This document shows, in pieces, positions 16,731 through 28,017 of a DNA stretch of 64,000 nt. Both the position numbers and the translations under genes were made by a program. The notes beneath the pieces are model-generated. The model saw nothing but the letters and a program-made list of their open reading frames with translations, was not told where the DNA came from and did no database searches. Source of the DNA: Nonomuraea wenchangensis (GTDB lineage: Bacteria; Actinomycetota; Actinomycetes; Streptosporangiales; Streptosporangiaceae); contig NZ_FOHX01000026.1 of assembly GCF_900111685.1 (NCBI RefSeq), positions 60,598 through 124,597 on the forward strand, given 5' to 3'. The first letter of the stretch is position 1. Each line of letters begins with the position of its first letter.

Positions 16731-17567
16731 TCAGCCCTCGCCGTAGCGGGGCGGCAGCACCTTGCCGGCGATCTCGAAGATCTTCTCGATCTCGGCGTCG
16801 GTCAGCGCCCGCTCCCGCTTGGTGATCCACTTACGGGCCCGGTCGCCCTGGTAGACGTCCACGCCCCGGATCGTCATGATCTTCCACGGCACGGGCGGCC
16901 CGTAGATCGCGAGCGAGGGCACGACAGGCACCTCGCGCCCGAACGCCGCGCTGATCAGCTCGCTCGCCCTCGACGCCTCGAACTTGGCGTGGGTCAGCCG
17001 CTCCTTCTGGTCGAACGGCCCGTGGTAGAGCTTCTTGGCCATCTGCACGCGGACCGGAAGGCGTTTGTCCCACTTCTCGGAGTCGACGGCGTAGACGCCG
17101 GTCGGGCCGACCACGAGGTGGTCGATCTGCTGCTCGGTGTCGGGGATCGCGCGGGCGTGCAACGTGCGGTAGCCCAGGCGTTCCAGCTTGCGTAGTTGTG
17201 CCTCGGTGCGCCGCTCCGCCACGGAGGCGCGCCGCCACGCGGGCACGGACGAGTTGGAACGTGCCCGGTAGGCCGCCTCCAGAATGGCCGCGACCACGCC
17301 CGCGGTCACGCCGATGCGCCAGTCCTGCGCCAGGAAACCCACCACGATCGCCGCGGCGACGCCCACCAGCAGGCGCGTGCGCAGCCGGCGGAAACGCGGT
17401 TGTGCCAGCAGATCGCGCACGGACGCGCGTGGCACGGGCGCGTACGTGGAGGTGGGCGCCGATGGCGTCGAGGCGGCGGTCTGCTCGCTCTCCGGCCGGT
17501 CGCTCACCCAGATCGGTGACGCGTTGTGACCGTCTTCTCGCTGGTTGTCGGTGTCCACGTGACTCAC
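16731..17567 (-). CDS. NERD-domain membrane protein
   Basis: This is a 278-residue protein. Residues ~45-95 contain two closely spaced membrane helices. A NERD (nuclease-related) domain follows at ~115-210, with the restriction-endonuclease-like core EQQIDHLVVGPTGVYAVDSE and the later lysine in KWDKRLPV. In nucleases the D-x(n)-ExK residues are catalytic; here the pattern D...DSEKW is compatible but not proof of activity. The N-terminus is Pro/Ser/Thr-rich. The role of these proteins is unknown. Confidence 0.78.
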   Translation of the reverse strand: MSHVDTDNQREDGHNASPIWVSDRPESEQTAASTPSAPTSTYAPVPRASVRDLLAQPRFRRLRTRLLVGVAAAIVVGFLAQDWRIGVTAGVVAAILEAAYRARSNSSVPAWRRASVAERRTEAQLRKLERLGYRTLHARAIPDTEQQIDHLVVGPTGVYAVDSEKWDKRLPVRVQMAKKLYHGPFDQKERLTHAKFEASRASELISAAFGREVPVVPSLAIYGPPVPWKIMTIRGVDVYQGDRARKWITKRERALTDAEIEKIFEIAGKVLPPRYGEG

Positions 17568-17761
17568 CGTAGCCCGGAAATCTTGCCGAATCCTAGTGTT
17601 GCCCTGTCCATAGTTTTATGGCCCAGCTCATCGTGTTCCACGCCCGTTTTCGGGGTATTAACTATGTTCTTCTCTAGAGATGTGCACGGCTCTCCCATGA
17701 TCATAACTCCCGCCCGCGCCCGGGTCTGGCCGGACTCGCGCACGAGGTCTACGTTCGTGGT

Positions 17762-18052
17762 GTGAACAGCGCGGCAGAGATCCTGCTTTACCTCTTCGGG
17801 GTGTCCTTGGGGCTGTTCGTACTGATCAGCCTGCTGGTGATGGTGCCTGGTCGCGGCGCCCAGCGGCGCGCGGAGGCGGGGCCGGTGTGGCTCGGCGGGC
17901 CGTCCCGCAGCGAGCGCGGCGTGAGCACGTCGGGGCTCGTCCTCGCCGACCGGGTGGCGCACTGGGCGGAGGTCCCCGAGAACGACTGGGTGGCCGCGGC
18001 CGAGACGGCGGAGCCGAGCCGGCACGTCGGCGGCGCCTCCGCCGGGTGGTGA
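17762..18052 (+). CDS. Small single-pass membrane protein
   Basis: This is a 96-residue protein with one clear membrane helix (LLYLFGVSLGLFVLISLLVM, residues ~8-27) followed by a soluble tail. The GTG start lies six bases after a TACGTT -10-like hexamer, with no Shine-Dalgarno, so the message may be leaderless. It precedes the DUF5130 gene by 21 bases and is probably co-transcribed with it. No known function. Confidence 0.7.
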   Translation: MNSAAEILLYLFGVSLGLFVLISLLVMVPGRGAQRRAEAGPVWLGGPSRSERGVSTSGLVLADRVAHWAEVPENDWVAAAETAEPSRHVGGASAGW

Positions 18053-18073
18053 GGTGACGATGGGAGCACCGGG

Positions 18074-18439
18074 ATGAGCGCACTGACCAGCGCCCAGGCC
18101 GACGACCTCCGCCAGGCCCTGCGCATCGCCGAACGGCGGAGCGGGCTGCGCTTCGGCCTCTTCCTCGGCGAGCCCGCCGCCGGCGGCCGGCGGCACTTCG
18201 CCGAACGCCTGCACGCCGCGCTCGGCGCGGAGGCCGCCCACGCGGTGGTGGTGCTGGTGGACCCGCGCGGGCGCGGCATCGAGATCGTCACCGGCGAGAG
18301 CGCCCGCCCTCGCCTCACCGACGCCGCCTGCCGGCTGACCGCGATGTCCATGGCGACGGCCTTCAGCGCCGGCGACCTCATCGGCGGCCTGCTCTACGGC
18401 GTCAACGCCCTCGGCGAGCAGGCGACCGCCCGCCGCTGA
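18074..18439 (+). CDS. DUF5130/TPM-like protein
   Basis: This 121-residue protein resembles the actinobacterial DUF5130 family, which is related to the TPM fold. Visible features are an ERRSGLRFGLFLGEP strand-helix start, HAVVVLVDPRGRGIEIVTGE and a C-terminal SMATAFSAGDLIGGLLYGVN helix. It has no signal peptide. It follows a small membrane protein that may anchor it. Function unknown. Confidence 0.68.
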   Translation: MSALTSAQADDLRQALRIAERRSGLRFGLFLGEPAAGGRRHFAERLHAALGAEAAHAVVVLVDPRGRGIEIVTGESARPRLTDAACRLTAMSMATAFSAGDLIGGLLYGVNALGEQATARR

Positions 18440-18457
18440 CGCGGCGCGAGCGGGGGG

Positions 18458-19417
18458 TCAGGCGGCCTCGTGCCGTTCGAGCAGCCGTACGACGTGCTCG
18501 CTGACGCCGCGCAGGAGCGTGGAGGGCTCGATGGGGGCGTCGGCGATGGCGGCGAACAGGGAGGGCAGCCCCGGCAGCGGGAACCCGTCGTCCTTGGAGG
18601 CCGCGGCGCCGACGGCGTTCTTGTCCAGCGCGAGGCGGCTGCGCTCCCAGGCGTCGAGCACCTCCTCCGGCGACGGCACCCCGAACCCGTGCCCCACGGG
18701 CGCGGCGTGCCGCAGCCGCACCAGCGGGGTCTCGGCGAAGGCCAGCGCCGTACGGGCGCGCAGTTGCAGGTCGGCCCGGGGCTCGGGATCGATCCAGTCC
18801 ATCGACGTGCAGGGGTTGCGGCAGGTGGCCGCGCACACCGCCAGAGCCCCGGCGACCTGGCTGTGCTGCCGGTCGAAGTAGGCCCGCCAGCCCTCCGCCG
18901 GCTCCACCGACACCCGCAGGGTGCGGTTGGTGGCGGACTGCTCGGACTTGGTGTGGTCGCACTCCCGGTCGCCGATCACCCCGAACCGGCTCCCCGGCGC
19001 GCTCAGCCCTGCGGGCCAGCGGGCCGGATCGCCGGCGTGGCCGAGATGCGGCTCGAATGCCAGCAGCGGCAGGTATTCGCTGGCGATGTGCACGGCGGCG
19101 ATCATGGGGCTCAGCTCCCGCCGGTGCCACCGCACCGCGATGGCCTCCAGCAGCAGCCCGTACGCCGGCCGCAGCGACTCCAGCGCCCCCCTCGGCTGCT
19201 CGCGCGGCGTCTGCGGCATGTGGCAGGCCCGCGCCCGGCGCCTCAGCTCGGCGGGCACCACCCTGGCCTCGGCCGCGAAGTCCTCCGCGTCGAGGGAGAG
19301 CAGCCGCTGCCCGAACTCGCACACCTCCGCGATCTCCGCCGCCGGCGCGAGCGCGCCGAGGTCGGCGAAGGCGTAGCGGCGGGCCAGGGCGATGAGCAGG
19401 TCACGAGTCGTATCCAC
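18458..19417 (-). CDS. Conserved actinobacterial protein, unknown
   Basis: This is a 319-residue soluble protein with no membrane segment or known catalytic motif that I recognise. Features include cysteine/histidine clusters (RACHMPQ, ECDHTKSEQ, CAATCRNPC) that could bind metal. The N-terminus is helix-rich. It is convergent with the DUF5130 gene and shares the strand of the downstream Ser/Thr kinase gene, 76 bases apart. Codon use matches its neighbours, so it is a real gene. Confidence 0.6.
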   Translation of the reverse strand: MDTTRDLLIALARRYAFADLGALAPAAEIAEVCEFGQRLLSLDAEDFAAEARVVPAELRRRARACHMPQTPREQPRGALESLRPAYGLLLEAIAVRWHRRELSPMIAAVHIASEYLPLLAFEPHLGHAGDPARWPAGLSAPGSRFGVIGDRECDHTKSEQSATNRTLRVSVEPAEGWRAYFDRQHSQVAGALAVCAATCRNPCTSMDWIDPEPRADLQLRARTALAFAETPLVRLRHAAPVGHGFGVPSPEEVLDAWERSRLALDKNAVGAAASKDDGFPLPGLPSLFAAIADAPIEPSTLLRGVSEHVVRLLERHEAA

Positions 19418-19493
19418 GGGACGACCTTCTCACGATCGCCGAGTGTTCGCGTACACCAGCAAAACGCGCGGGCAGCCGATTACGGGCACCCGG

Positions 19494-20981
19494 CTACGGG
19501 CACGGCTCGCGGACGCACTGGATGTCGCCCGGCGGGTCGCTCGGCGGCTCCGTCGCGGGCGGCTCGGGGCCGGGCTGCGTGGGCTCGGGGGTGGGCTCCT
19601 TCGTCGGCTCCTTGCTCGGCTCGGGCGTGGTCGGCGCGGCGGTGGGCGTCTGCGTGACCGGCGCGGTGGGCGTGACCGTCACCGAGGGGGTGGGCCGCGG
19701 GGTGACGCCCTTCGTCGGCACGGCGGTGGGACTCTGCCGGACCGGGGGCACGTTCTGCTGCCGCGAGGTGGGCGGGGTCTTGGGGCCGGTGGTGGCCGTG
19801 GTGTCGGCCACGCTGGTCGGCGCCACGGTGGCCTCGCCCGACGACTGATCAGGGCGCAGCCACACCGCTCCGGCGACGCCGGCCGACACCAGCACCGCGG
19901 CGGCGACGGTGAGCGCCACCCGCGCCGTACGCCGCCCGCGCCGCTCGGGACGCGCGGGCAGAGTGCCGGCGGCCGTTCCCGCGGCAGTCGCGTCCGCCGC
20001 GCCGGGCAGCGCTCCGGAAGCGGTCCCGTCGACGCCGGGAAAACCTGCAGGGCCGGTCACTGGGCCGGTTGAAGGGCCGGCCGTGACCGTGCCCGCGACG
20101 CCGGTGCCCGGCGCCGCCGTGGGCCCGGTGTCGCCGGCCCCGTGCGGCGCGACGCCCGGGGAGGCCAGGGCCTGGCGGGCGGCGGCGGCCATGGCGGCGG
20201 CCGACTCCCAGCGCTGCTCGGGCGTCTTCTGCAGCGCCCGCGTCACCACGGCCCGCGGTCCCGCGGGCACCTCGCCGGGCAGCTCCGGCACCGGCGAGTT
20301 GAGGTGCTTGAAGATGATCTGTACGGGCGTCTCGCCCTGGAAGGGCGGCTTCCCGGTCAGGCACTCGTACGCCACCACGCCGAGCGCGTAGACGTCGACC
20401 GCCGGGGTGACCTCGCTGGAGGTCGCCATCTCCGGCGCGCAGTAGCCCGCCGAGCACAACATCTGCCCGGTCGCCGTGAGGTGCCCGGCCGAGACCGAGT
20501 GCGCGATGCCGAAGTCGGTGAGCGCCACCCCGCCGCCCTCGCGGACCATGAGGTTGGCCGGCTTGACGTCACGGTGCACGATCCCCTGCGCGTGCGCGGC
20601 GGCGAGCGCGTCGCCGACCTCGGCGACCAGCCGCATGGCGGCGGCCGGGTCGAGCGGGCCGCGGCGCAGCACCCGGTCGAGCGACTCGCCCCGCACGTGC
20701 TCCATGACGAGGAAGGTGACCTGGCGGCCTGAGATCTCGCAGGTGCCGTAGTCGTAGACGTCGACCACGCCGGGGTGGGTGAGCGTGGCCATGGCCCTGG
20801 CTTCGTTCTGGAAGCGCTGGGCGAAGGTGGCGTTCTCGGTCAGCGCGGGCGTCATCACCTTCACCGCGACGGAGCGGCCGAGCACGTTGTCCTCGGCACG
20901 CCAGACCTCGCCCATGCCGCCGCCGCCGAGGCGACCGGCCAGCACGTAGCGGTCGTTGAGCGTGGTCCCGGCGCCTAGCAC
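19494..20981 (-). CDS. Transmembrane Ser/Thr protein kinase (PknB-like)
   Basis: This 495-residue protein has a complete Hanks-type kinase domain at residues ~10-270: glycine loop GRLGGGGMGEVWRAE, VAVKVM lysine, catalytic HRDVKPAN, LTDFGIAHS and the CAPEMA activation region. An Ala/Gly/Thr-rich linker follows, then one membrane helix (VALTVAAAVLVSAGVAGAVWL, ~residue 350), then an external Pro/Thr-rich tail of about 120 residues with two cysteines at the end (CVREPC). No PASTA repeats are present, so the tail is not a PknB-type muropeptide sensor. It probably phosphorylates cytoplasmic targets in response to wall or surface signals. Confidence 0.9.
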   Translation of the reverse strand: MLGAGTTLNDRYVLAGRLGGGGMGEVWRAEDNVLGRSVAVKVMTPALTENATFAQRFQNEARAMATLTHPGVVDVYDYGTCEISGRQVTFLVMEHVRGESLDRVLRRGPLDPAAAMRLVAEVGDALAAAHAQGIVHRDVKPANLMVREGGGVALTDFGIAHSVSAGHLTATGQMLCSAGYCAPEMATSSEVTPAVDVYALGVVAYECLTGKPPFQGETPVQIIFKHLNSPVPELPGEVPAGPRAVVTRALQKTPEQRWESAAAMAAAARQALASPGVAPHGAGDTGPTAAPGTGVAGTVTAGPSTGPVTGPAGFPGVDGTASGALPGAADATAAGTAAGTLPARPERRGRRTARVALTVAAAVLVSAGVAGAVWLRPDQSSGEATVAPTSVADTTATTGPKTPPTSRQQNVPPVRQSPTAVPTKGVTPRPTPSVTVTPTAPVTQTPTAAPTTPEPSKEPTKEPTPEPTQPGPEPPATEPPSDPPGDIQCVREPCP

Positions 20982-21142
20982 GTAGTCGAGGCTAACACCG
21001 GCTCCGAGGTGGCAAGGCCAAGTCGGCGCAGGTGTCGGGCGCCCCGGCGGGTCCGGGCGGCGCGCCGCCCGCCCCGGTAGAGAACTGTCACCCCATGGCT
21101 ATGGTGCGCCGGGCGGAGCGGTCCTCCGCCCGGCGCGCGGGG

Positions 21143-23707
<2,565 letters not shown>

Positions 23708-23797
23708 GTTCCGCTCCTTTTCAACCGCTTCGTCGGGGTTGTCGGTATCCTGTCACGGCGGGAATAGGATCCGAGCCACCTCAGGTTATGGCCCCAC

Positions 23798-24418
23798 ATG
23801 GCTGAGAAGATTCCCGTGGACCTCTGGTTCGATCCTTCCTGTCCCTTCGCATGGGTAACGTCACGATGGCTGCTCGAAGTCGAGAAGGTTCGGCCCATCG
23901 AGCCCCGCTTCCGCTTCATGTCGCTCCACTACCTCAATGAGGACAAGGACGTGCCCGCCGAATACAAGGAGCGGGCACTCAAGGCGCACGGATCGGTCCG
24001 GGTCGTGGCGGCCGCCGCAGCCAAGCACGGCGAGGAGTACATCGGCCGGCTCTACACCGAGCTCGGCACCCGCCTGCACAACGAGGGACTCGGCAAGGAC
24101 CCCGGCGAGCTGCGCGGGATCAACGAGGCCGCCCTGGAGGCCGTGGGACTCGACCCGCAGCTCGCCGACGCCATGGAGTCGGACGAGTGGGACGCCGGCA
24201 TCCGGGCCTCGCACGACGAGGGCATCACGCTCGTCGGCCAGGAGGTCGGCACGCCGATCATCCGCGTCGGCGCCAACGCCTTCTTCGGGCCGGTCATCAC
24301 CAGGATCATCAGGGGCGAGGACGCCGGTCGCCTCTGGGACGGCGTCGTCGCGGTGACGGAGTTCGACGACTTCTTCGAGCTGAAGCGCACGCGCACCCGC
24401 CGCCCGCAATTCACCTGA
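23798..24418 (+). CDS. DsbA-like mycothiol-type reductase (Rv2466c-like) with one active-site Cys
   Basis: This is a 206-residue thioredoxin-fold protein with a DsbA-type helical insertion. It resembles mycobacterial Rv2466c (mycothiol-dependent reductase): it shares the WFDPxCPxxWxTSRWLLEVxKVR start, the VGTPIIRV cis-proline region and the FFELKRTRT-PPQF tail pattern. The active site reads CPFA instead of CPWC, so the resolving cysteine is lost and a monothiol mechanism using mycothiol would be needed. It lies in the cytoplasm (no signal peptide), divergent from pepN. Confidence 0.85.
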   Translation: MAEKIPVDLWFDPSCPFAWVTSRWLLEVEKVRPIEPRFRFMSLHYLNEDKDVPAEYKERALKAHGSVRVVAAAAAKHGEEYIGRLYTELGTRLHNEGLGKDPGELRGINEAALEAVGLDPQLADAMESDEWDAGIRASHDEGITLVGQEVGTPIIRVGANAFFGPVITRIIRGEDAGRLWDGVVAVTEFDDFFELKRTRTRRPQFT

Positions 24419-24545
24419 AAACCCGCCGTCAGCGCATTTCGGATACCCCGCGGGGAGGAAACACCCTGATCGCGGTGGAGAATCCTTATCCCCGGCTCCG
24501 TGAAGCTCCCTCGCGAACGTCGGGATGCGCTGTCAGGATGGGGAC

Positions 24546-25949
24546 ATGCGTCAGCTGTACATCGGCGGCTCCTGGACCGCCTCAGCGTCCGACGAGTCCA
24601 TAGAGGTCGTCAACCCGGCCACCGAAGAGGTCATCGACCACGTGCCCGCCGGCTCCCCGGACGACGTGGAGTCGGCCGTGGCCGCGGCGCGAAGAGCGTT
24701 CCCGTCCTGGTCGCGCACCGCGCCGGCCGAACGCGGCAAGCTGCTCGCCGCCGCGGCCGAGCTCCTGCGGCAGCGCGCCGACGACGTCGCCGCGGCGATC
24801 GCCACCGACATGGGATCGCCGCTGGGCTTCGCGCTCAAGGTGCAGACCCTGATGCCCGCGGGGGTCCTCGCCTCCTTCGCCCAGCTGGCCGAGAGCCACC
24901 CGCGCGAGCAGCGCGTCGGCAGCTCCCTGGTCGTCAAGGAGCCCATCGGGGTGGTCGCGGCCATCACGCCTTGGAACTACCCGCTGCACCAGATCGTCTG
25001 CAAGGTGGGCGCGGCGCTGGCCGCCGGGTGCACCGTCGTGCTCAAGCCGAGCGAGGTCGCGCCGCTGGCGGCGTACGAACTGGCCGCCATCCTCGACGAG
25101 GTGGGCCTGCCGCCGGGCGTGTTCAACCTCGTCAGCGGGCGCGGGCCGGTCGTCGGCGAGGCCATGGCCGCCCACCCCGAGGTCGACATGGTCTCCTTCA
25201 CCGGCTCCACCGCCGCCGGTCGCCGGGTGGCCGCGCTCGCCGCCGAGACCGTCAAGCGGGTGGCGCTCGAACTCGGCGGCAAGTCCGCCAACGTCATCCT
25301 CCCCGACGCCGACCTCAAGCTCGCCGTCAAGGTCGGCGTGGCCAACTGCTTCGTCAACGCCGGGCAGACCTGCTCGGCCTGGACCCGCATGATCGTCCAC
25401 CGCGACCAGTACGACGAGGCCGTCCGCCTGGCCGTCGAGGCCGCCCGCGGCTACACCGTCGGCGACCCCTTCGACGAGTCCACCCGCATCGGCCCGCTGG
25501 TCTCGCAGGTCCAGCGCGACCGGGTGATCCGCTACATCAACCGCGGCCAGGAGGAGGGCGCCCGGCTGGTGGCCGGCGGCACCGAGCGGCCGCACGAGCG
25601 CGGCTTCTACGTCGAGCCCACGGTGTTCGCGGGCGTCGAGCCCGGCATGGCGATCGAGCAGGAGGAGATCTTCGGGCCGGTGCTGTCCGTGATCCCCTAC
25701 ACCACCGAGGACCAGGCCGTCTCCATCGCCAACGGCACCCGCTACGGCCTGGCCGGCGCCGTCTGGGCGGGCACCGAGGAGCGCGCCCTGGGGCTGGCCC
25801 GGCGCCTGCGCACCGGCCAGGTCGCCGTCAACGGCGGCCGGTTCAACCCGCTGGCCCCGTTCGGCGGCTACAAGCAGTCGGGCGTCGGCCGCGAGCTCGG
25901 CGAGTACGGCCTGGAGGAATACCTGGAGATCAAGTCGCTCCAGCTCTGA
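24546..25949 (+). CDS. NAD(P)-dependent aldehyde dehydrogenase
   Basis: This 467-residue enzyme belongs to the ALDH superfamily. The nucleotide-binding region reads AITPWNYPLHQIVCKVGAAL. The general-base glutamate lies in LELGGKS and the catalytic cysteine in NAGQTCSAWTR. EEIFGPVLSV and the C-terminal PFGGYKQSGVGRE are also canonical. The ATG at 24546 follows GGATGGGGAC. It oxidises an aldehyde to the acid; substrate unknown. It is monocistronic and convergent with an SDR gene. Confidence 0.92.
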   Translation: MRQLYIGGSWTASASDESIEVVNPATEEVIDHVPAGSPDDVESAVAAARRAFPSWSRTAPAERGKLLAAAAELLRQRADDVAAAIATDMGSPLGFALKVQTLMPAGVLASFAQLAESHPREQRVGSSLVVKEPIGVVAAITPWNYPLHQIVCKVGAALAAGCTVVLKPSEVAPLAAYELAAILDEVGLPPGVFNLVSGRGPVVGEAMAAHPEVDMVSFTGSTAAGRRVAALAAETVKRVALELGGKSANVILPDADLKLAVKVGVANCFVNAGQTCSAWTRMIVHRDQYDEAVRLAVEAARGYTVGDPFDESTRIGPLVSQVQRDRVIRYINRGQEEGARLVAGGTERPHERGFYVEPTVFAGVEPGMAIEQEEIFGPVLSVIPYTTEDQAVSIANGTRYGLAGAVWAGTEERALGLARRLRTGQVAVNGGRFNPLAPFGGYKQSGVGRELGEYGLEEYLEIKSLQL

Positions 25950-25972
25950 CGCCTTCGCGTGGGCCTGGTGGC

Positions 25973-26719
25973 TCAGACCAGCAGGCCCCCGCTGGCGATC
26001 AGGTTCTGGCCGGTGATCCACCGCCCGTCGGGCCCGGCCAGGAACGCCACCACCGAGGCGATGTCGTCCGGCCGCCCCAGCCGCCCGAGCGCCGTGAACC
26101 CGAGCGTGCGCTCCAGCGCCTCGGGCGGGTTGGCGCCGCGCAGCATGTCGGTGTCGGTCGCGCCCGAGGAGACGACGTTGACGGTGATGCCGCGCCCGCC
26201 CAGCTCCCGCGCCGCCACCTTGGCGAACTGCTCGACCGCGCCCTTGCCGCCGCAGTAGAGCGTGAGCGTCGGGGCGGGCACCCGGGTGTTGAGCGAGGAG
26301 ACGGTGACGATGCGCCCGCCGTCGCGCATCACCCCGGCGGCCCAGCGCATGGCGAGCAGGACGGCGCGCACGTTCACCGCGAACGAGCGCTCGAAGTCGT
26401 CGTCGGTGAGGTCCGTGAGCAGCTTCTGCCCGGTGGTGGTGGCCGCGTTGTTGACGAGGATGTCCACCCCGGGCAGCCGGGCCTCCGCCTCGGCGAACAG
26501 CCGCTCCAGGTCCTCCTTGACGCCGAGGTCCGCGCGCACCGCCGTCGCGCCCGTCTCCTCGGCGACCCGCAGCGCGGCCTCCTCCGACCGCTCGTAGCAG
26601 AAGACGACCTCCGCGCCGTCCTGCCGCAACCGCTCCACGATCGCCCTGCCGATGCCGCGGGAGCCTCCCGTGACCAACGCGCCCTTGCCGGAAAGCCCTT
26701 TGCCGGAAAGCACAGTCAT
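25973..26719 (-). CDS. Short-chain dehydrogenase/reductase
   Basis: This is a 248-residue classical SDR with the TGGSRGIG dinucleotide loop, NNAAT, a serine in VSSLNTR, and a catalytic tetrad variant YCGGK in place of YxxxK at the expected spacing (Tyr then Lys four residues on). The N-terminus contains a short duplication (SGKG LSGKG) encoded by a tandem TTGCCGGAAAGC repeat at the start of the gene. It resembles 3-oxoacyl-ACP reductase-like enzymes. Substrate unknown. Confidence 0.88.
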   Translation of the reverse strand: MTVLSGKGLSGKGALVTGGSRGIGRAIVERLRQDGAEVVFCYERSEEAALRVAEETGATAVRADLGVKEDLERLFAEAEARLPGVDILVNNAATTTGQKLLTDLTDDDFERSFAVNVRAVLLAMRWAAGVMRDGGRIVTVSSLNTRVPAPTLTLYCGGKGAVEQFAKVAARELGGRGITVNVVSSGATDTDMLRGANPPEALERTLGFTALGRLGRPDDIASVVAFLAGPDGRWITGQNLIASGGLLV

Positions 26720-26741
26720 GCCGCCAAGCTACGCCCCCGGG

Positions 26742-27227
26742 TCAGGCGCGCGACATGATCCCGCGGGCCTCGTCGCGCGGCAGGCGGTCGACGTACAGGC
26801 GGCCGTCGAGGTGCTCGGTCTCGTGCTGGAAGCAGCGCGCCAGCGAGCCCCGGGCGCGCACGCGCACCGGCCGCCGCAGCCGGTCCACCCCCTCCACGGT
26901 CACGCCCGCCGCCCGCGCGACGGAGGCGTAGATCGGCCGTCCGGTGCCCCGGTCGGGCACCGACAGGCAGCCCTCCTCGTCGGCGATCTCCTCCGGGTCG
27001 TCCACCGTCAGCACGGGGTTGATCACGTGGCCTTTGCGCTTGTTGATGTCGTAGACGAACAGCCGCCGCGACACGCCGATCTGCGGGGCCGCCAGGCCCA
27101 CCCCGTCGACCGCGTACATCGCCTCGAACATCTCCTCGATCAGGCGGCGCAGCTCGCGGTCGAAGTCCGTGACCGGCTCGGCGGGCGTGCGCAGCACGGG
27201 GTCGCCGATGACGCGGATCTCTCGCAT
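26742..27227 (-). CDS. def: Peptide deformylase
   Basis: This 161-residue metalloenzyme removes the formyl group from nascent proteins. All three motifs are present: GVGLAAPQIG (motif 1), EGCLSVPD (motif 2, metal cysteine) and QHETEHLDG (motif 3, HExxH-like metal histidines and catalytic glutamate). It follows the SDR start by 22 bases on the opposite reading order and is divergent from the rpiB-like gene. It could be one of several deformylase paralogues, as is common in actinomycetes. Confidence 0.93.
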   Translation of the reverse strand: MREIRVIGDPVLRTPAEPVTDFDRELRRLIEEMFEAMYAVDGVGLAAPQIGVSRRLFVYDINKRKGHVINPVLTVDDPEEIADEEGCLSVPDRGTGRPIYASVARAAGVTVEGVDRLRRPVRVRARGSLARCFQHETEHLDGRLYVDRLPRDEARGIMSRA

Positions 27228-27316
27228 GATCCCTGCCTCCGTAAGGACTGGTGCTCAGAAGTGATCCTTACTCTAGTGCGCGAGCCGCCACCCCGGGGCT
27301 GTGGAAGACTGGGCAG

Positions 27317-27784
<468 letters not shown>

Positions 27785-27802
27785 CGGCCGCCAGGCCCCT
27801 GG

Positions 27803-27958
27803 CTAGCCGTTCTGTCCCTTGCGCCGGGTCTCGCGCTTCGGCATCTCGTCACGCAGGGGCCGCCGGTCGGCGGCCTCCTGCTGCTCCTTCGCCGGCCGCG
27901 ACACGTCGCGGGCGCGCATCGCGATCGTCGCGGTGATCTGCAAGCTCTGCAAGGCCAT
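27803..27958 (-). CDS. 51-residue charged hypothetical protein
   Basis: A small frame starts MALQSLQITATIAMRARDVSRP and ends in a highly charged tail, RDEMPKRETRRKGQNG. It has a hydrophobic-then-basic pattern and no cysteine. It is convergent with the rpiB-like gene (18 bases apart) and downstream of the Eis-like gene. No clear ribosome-binding site was seen. I do not recognise it; it may be a minor conserved actinobacterial protein or chance. Confidence 0.4.
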   Translation of the reverse strand: MALQSLQITATIAMRARDVSRPAKEQQEAADRRPLRDEMPKRETRRKGQNG

Positions 27959-28017
27959 GCCCCGAGCGTACGTCCGGAGCCCCGGCTCCAGAAGCTCGGG
28001 GCAAGGACGACCGGGCC

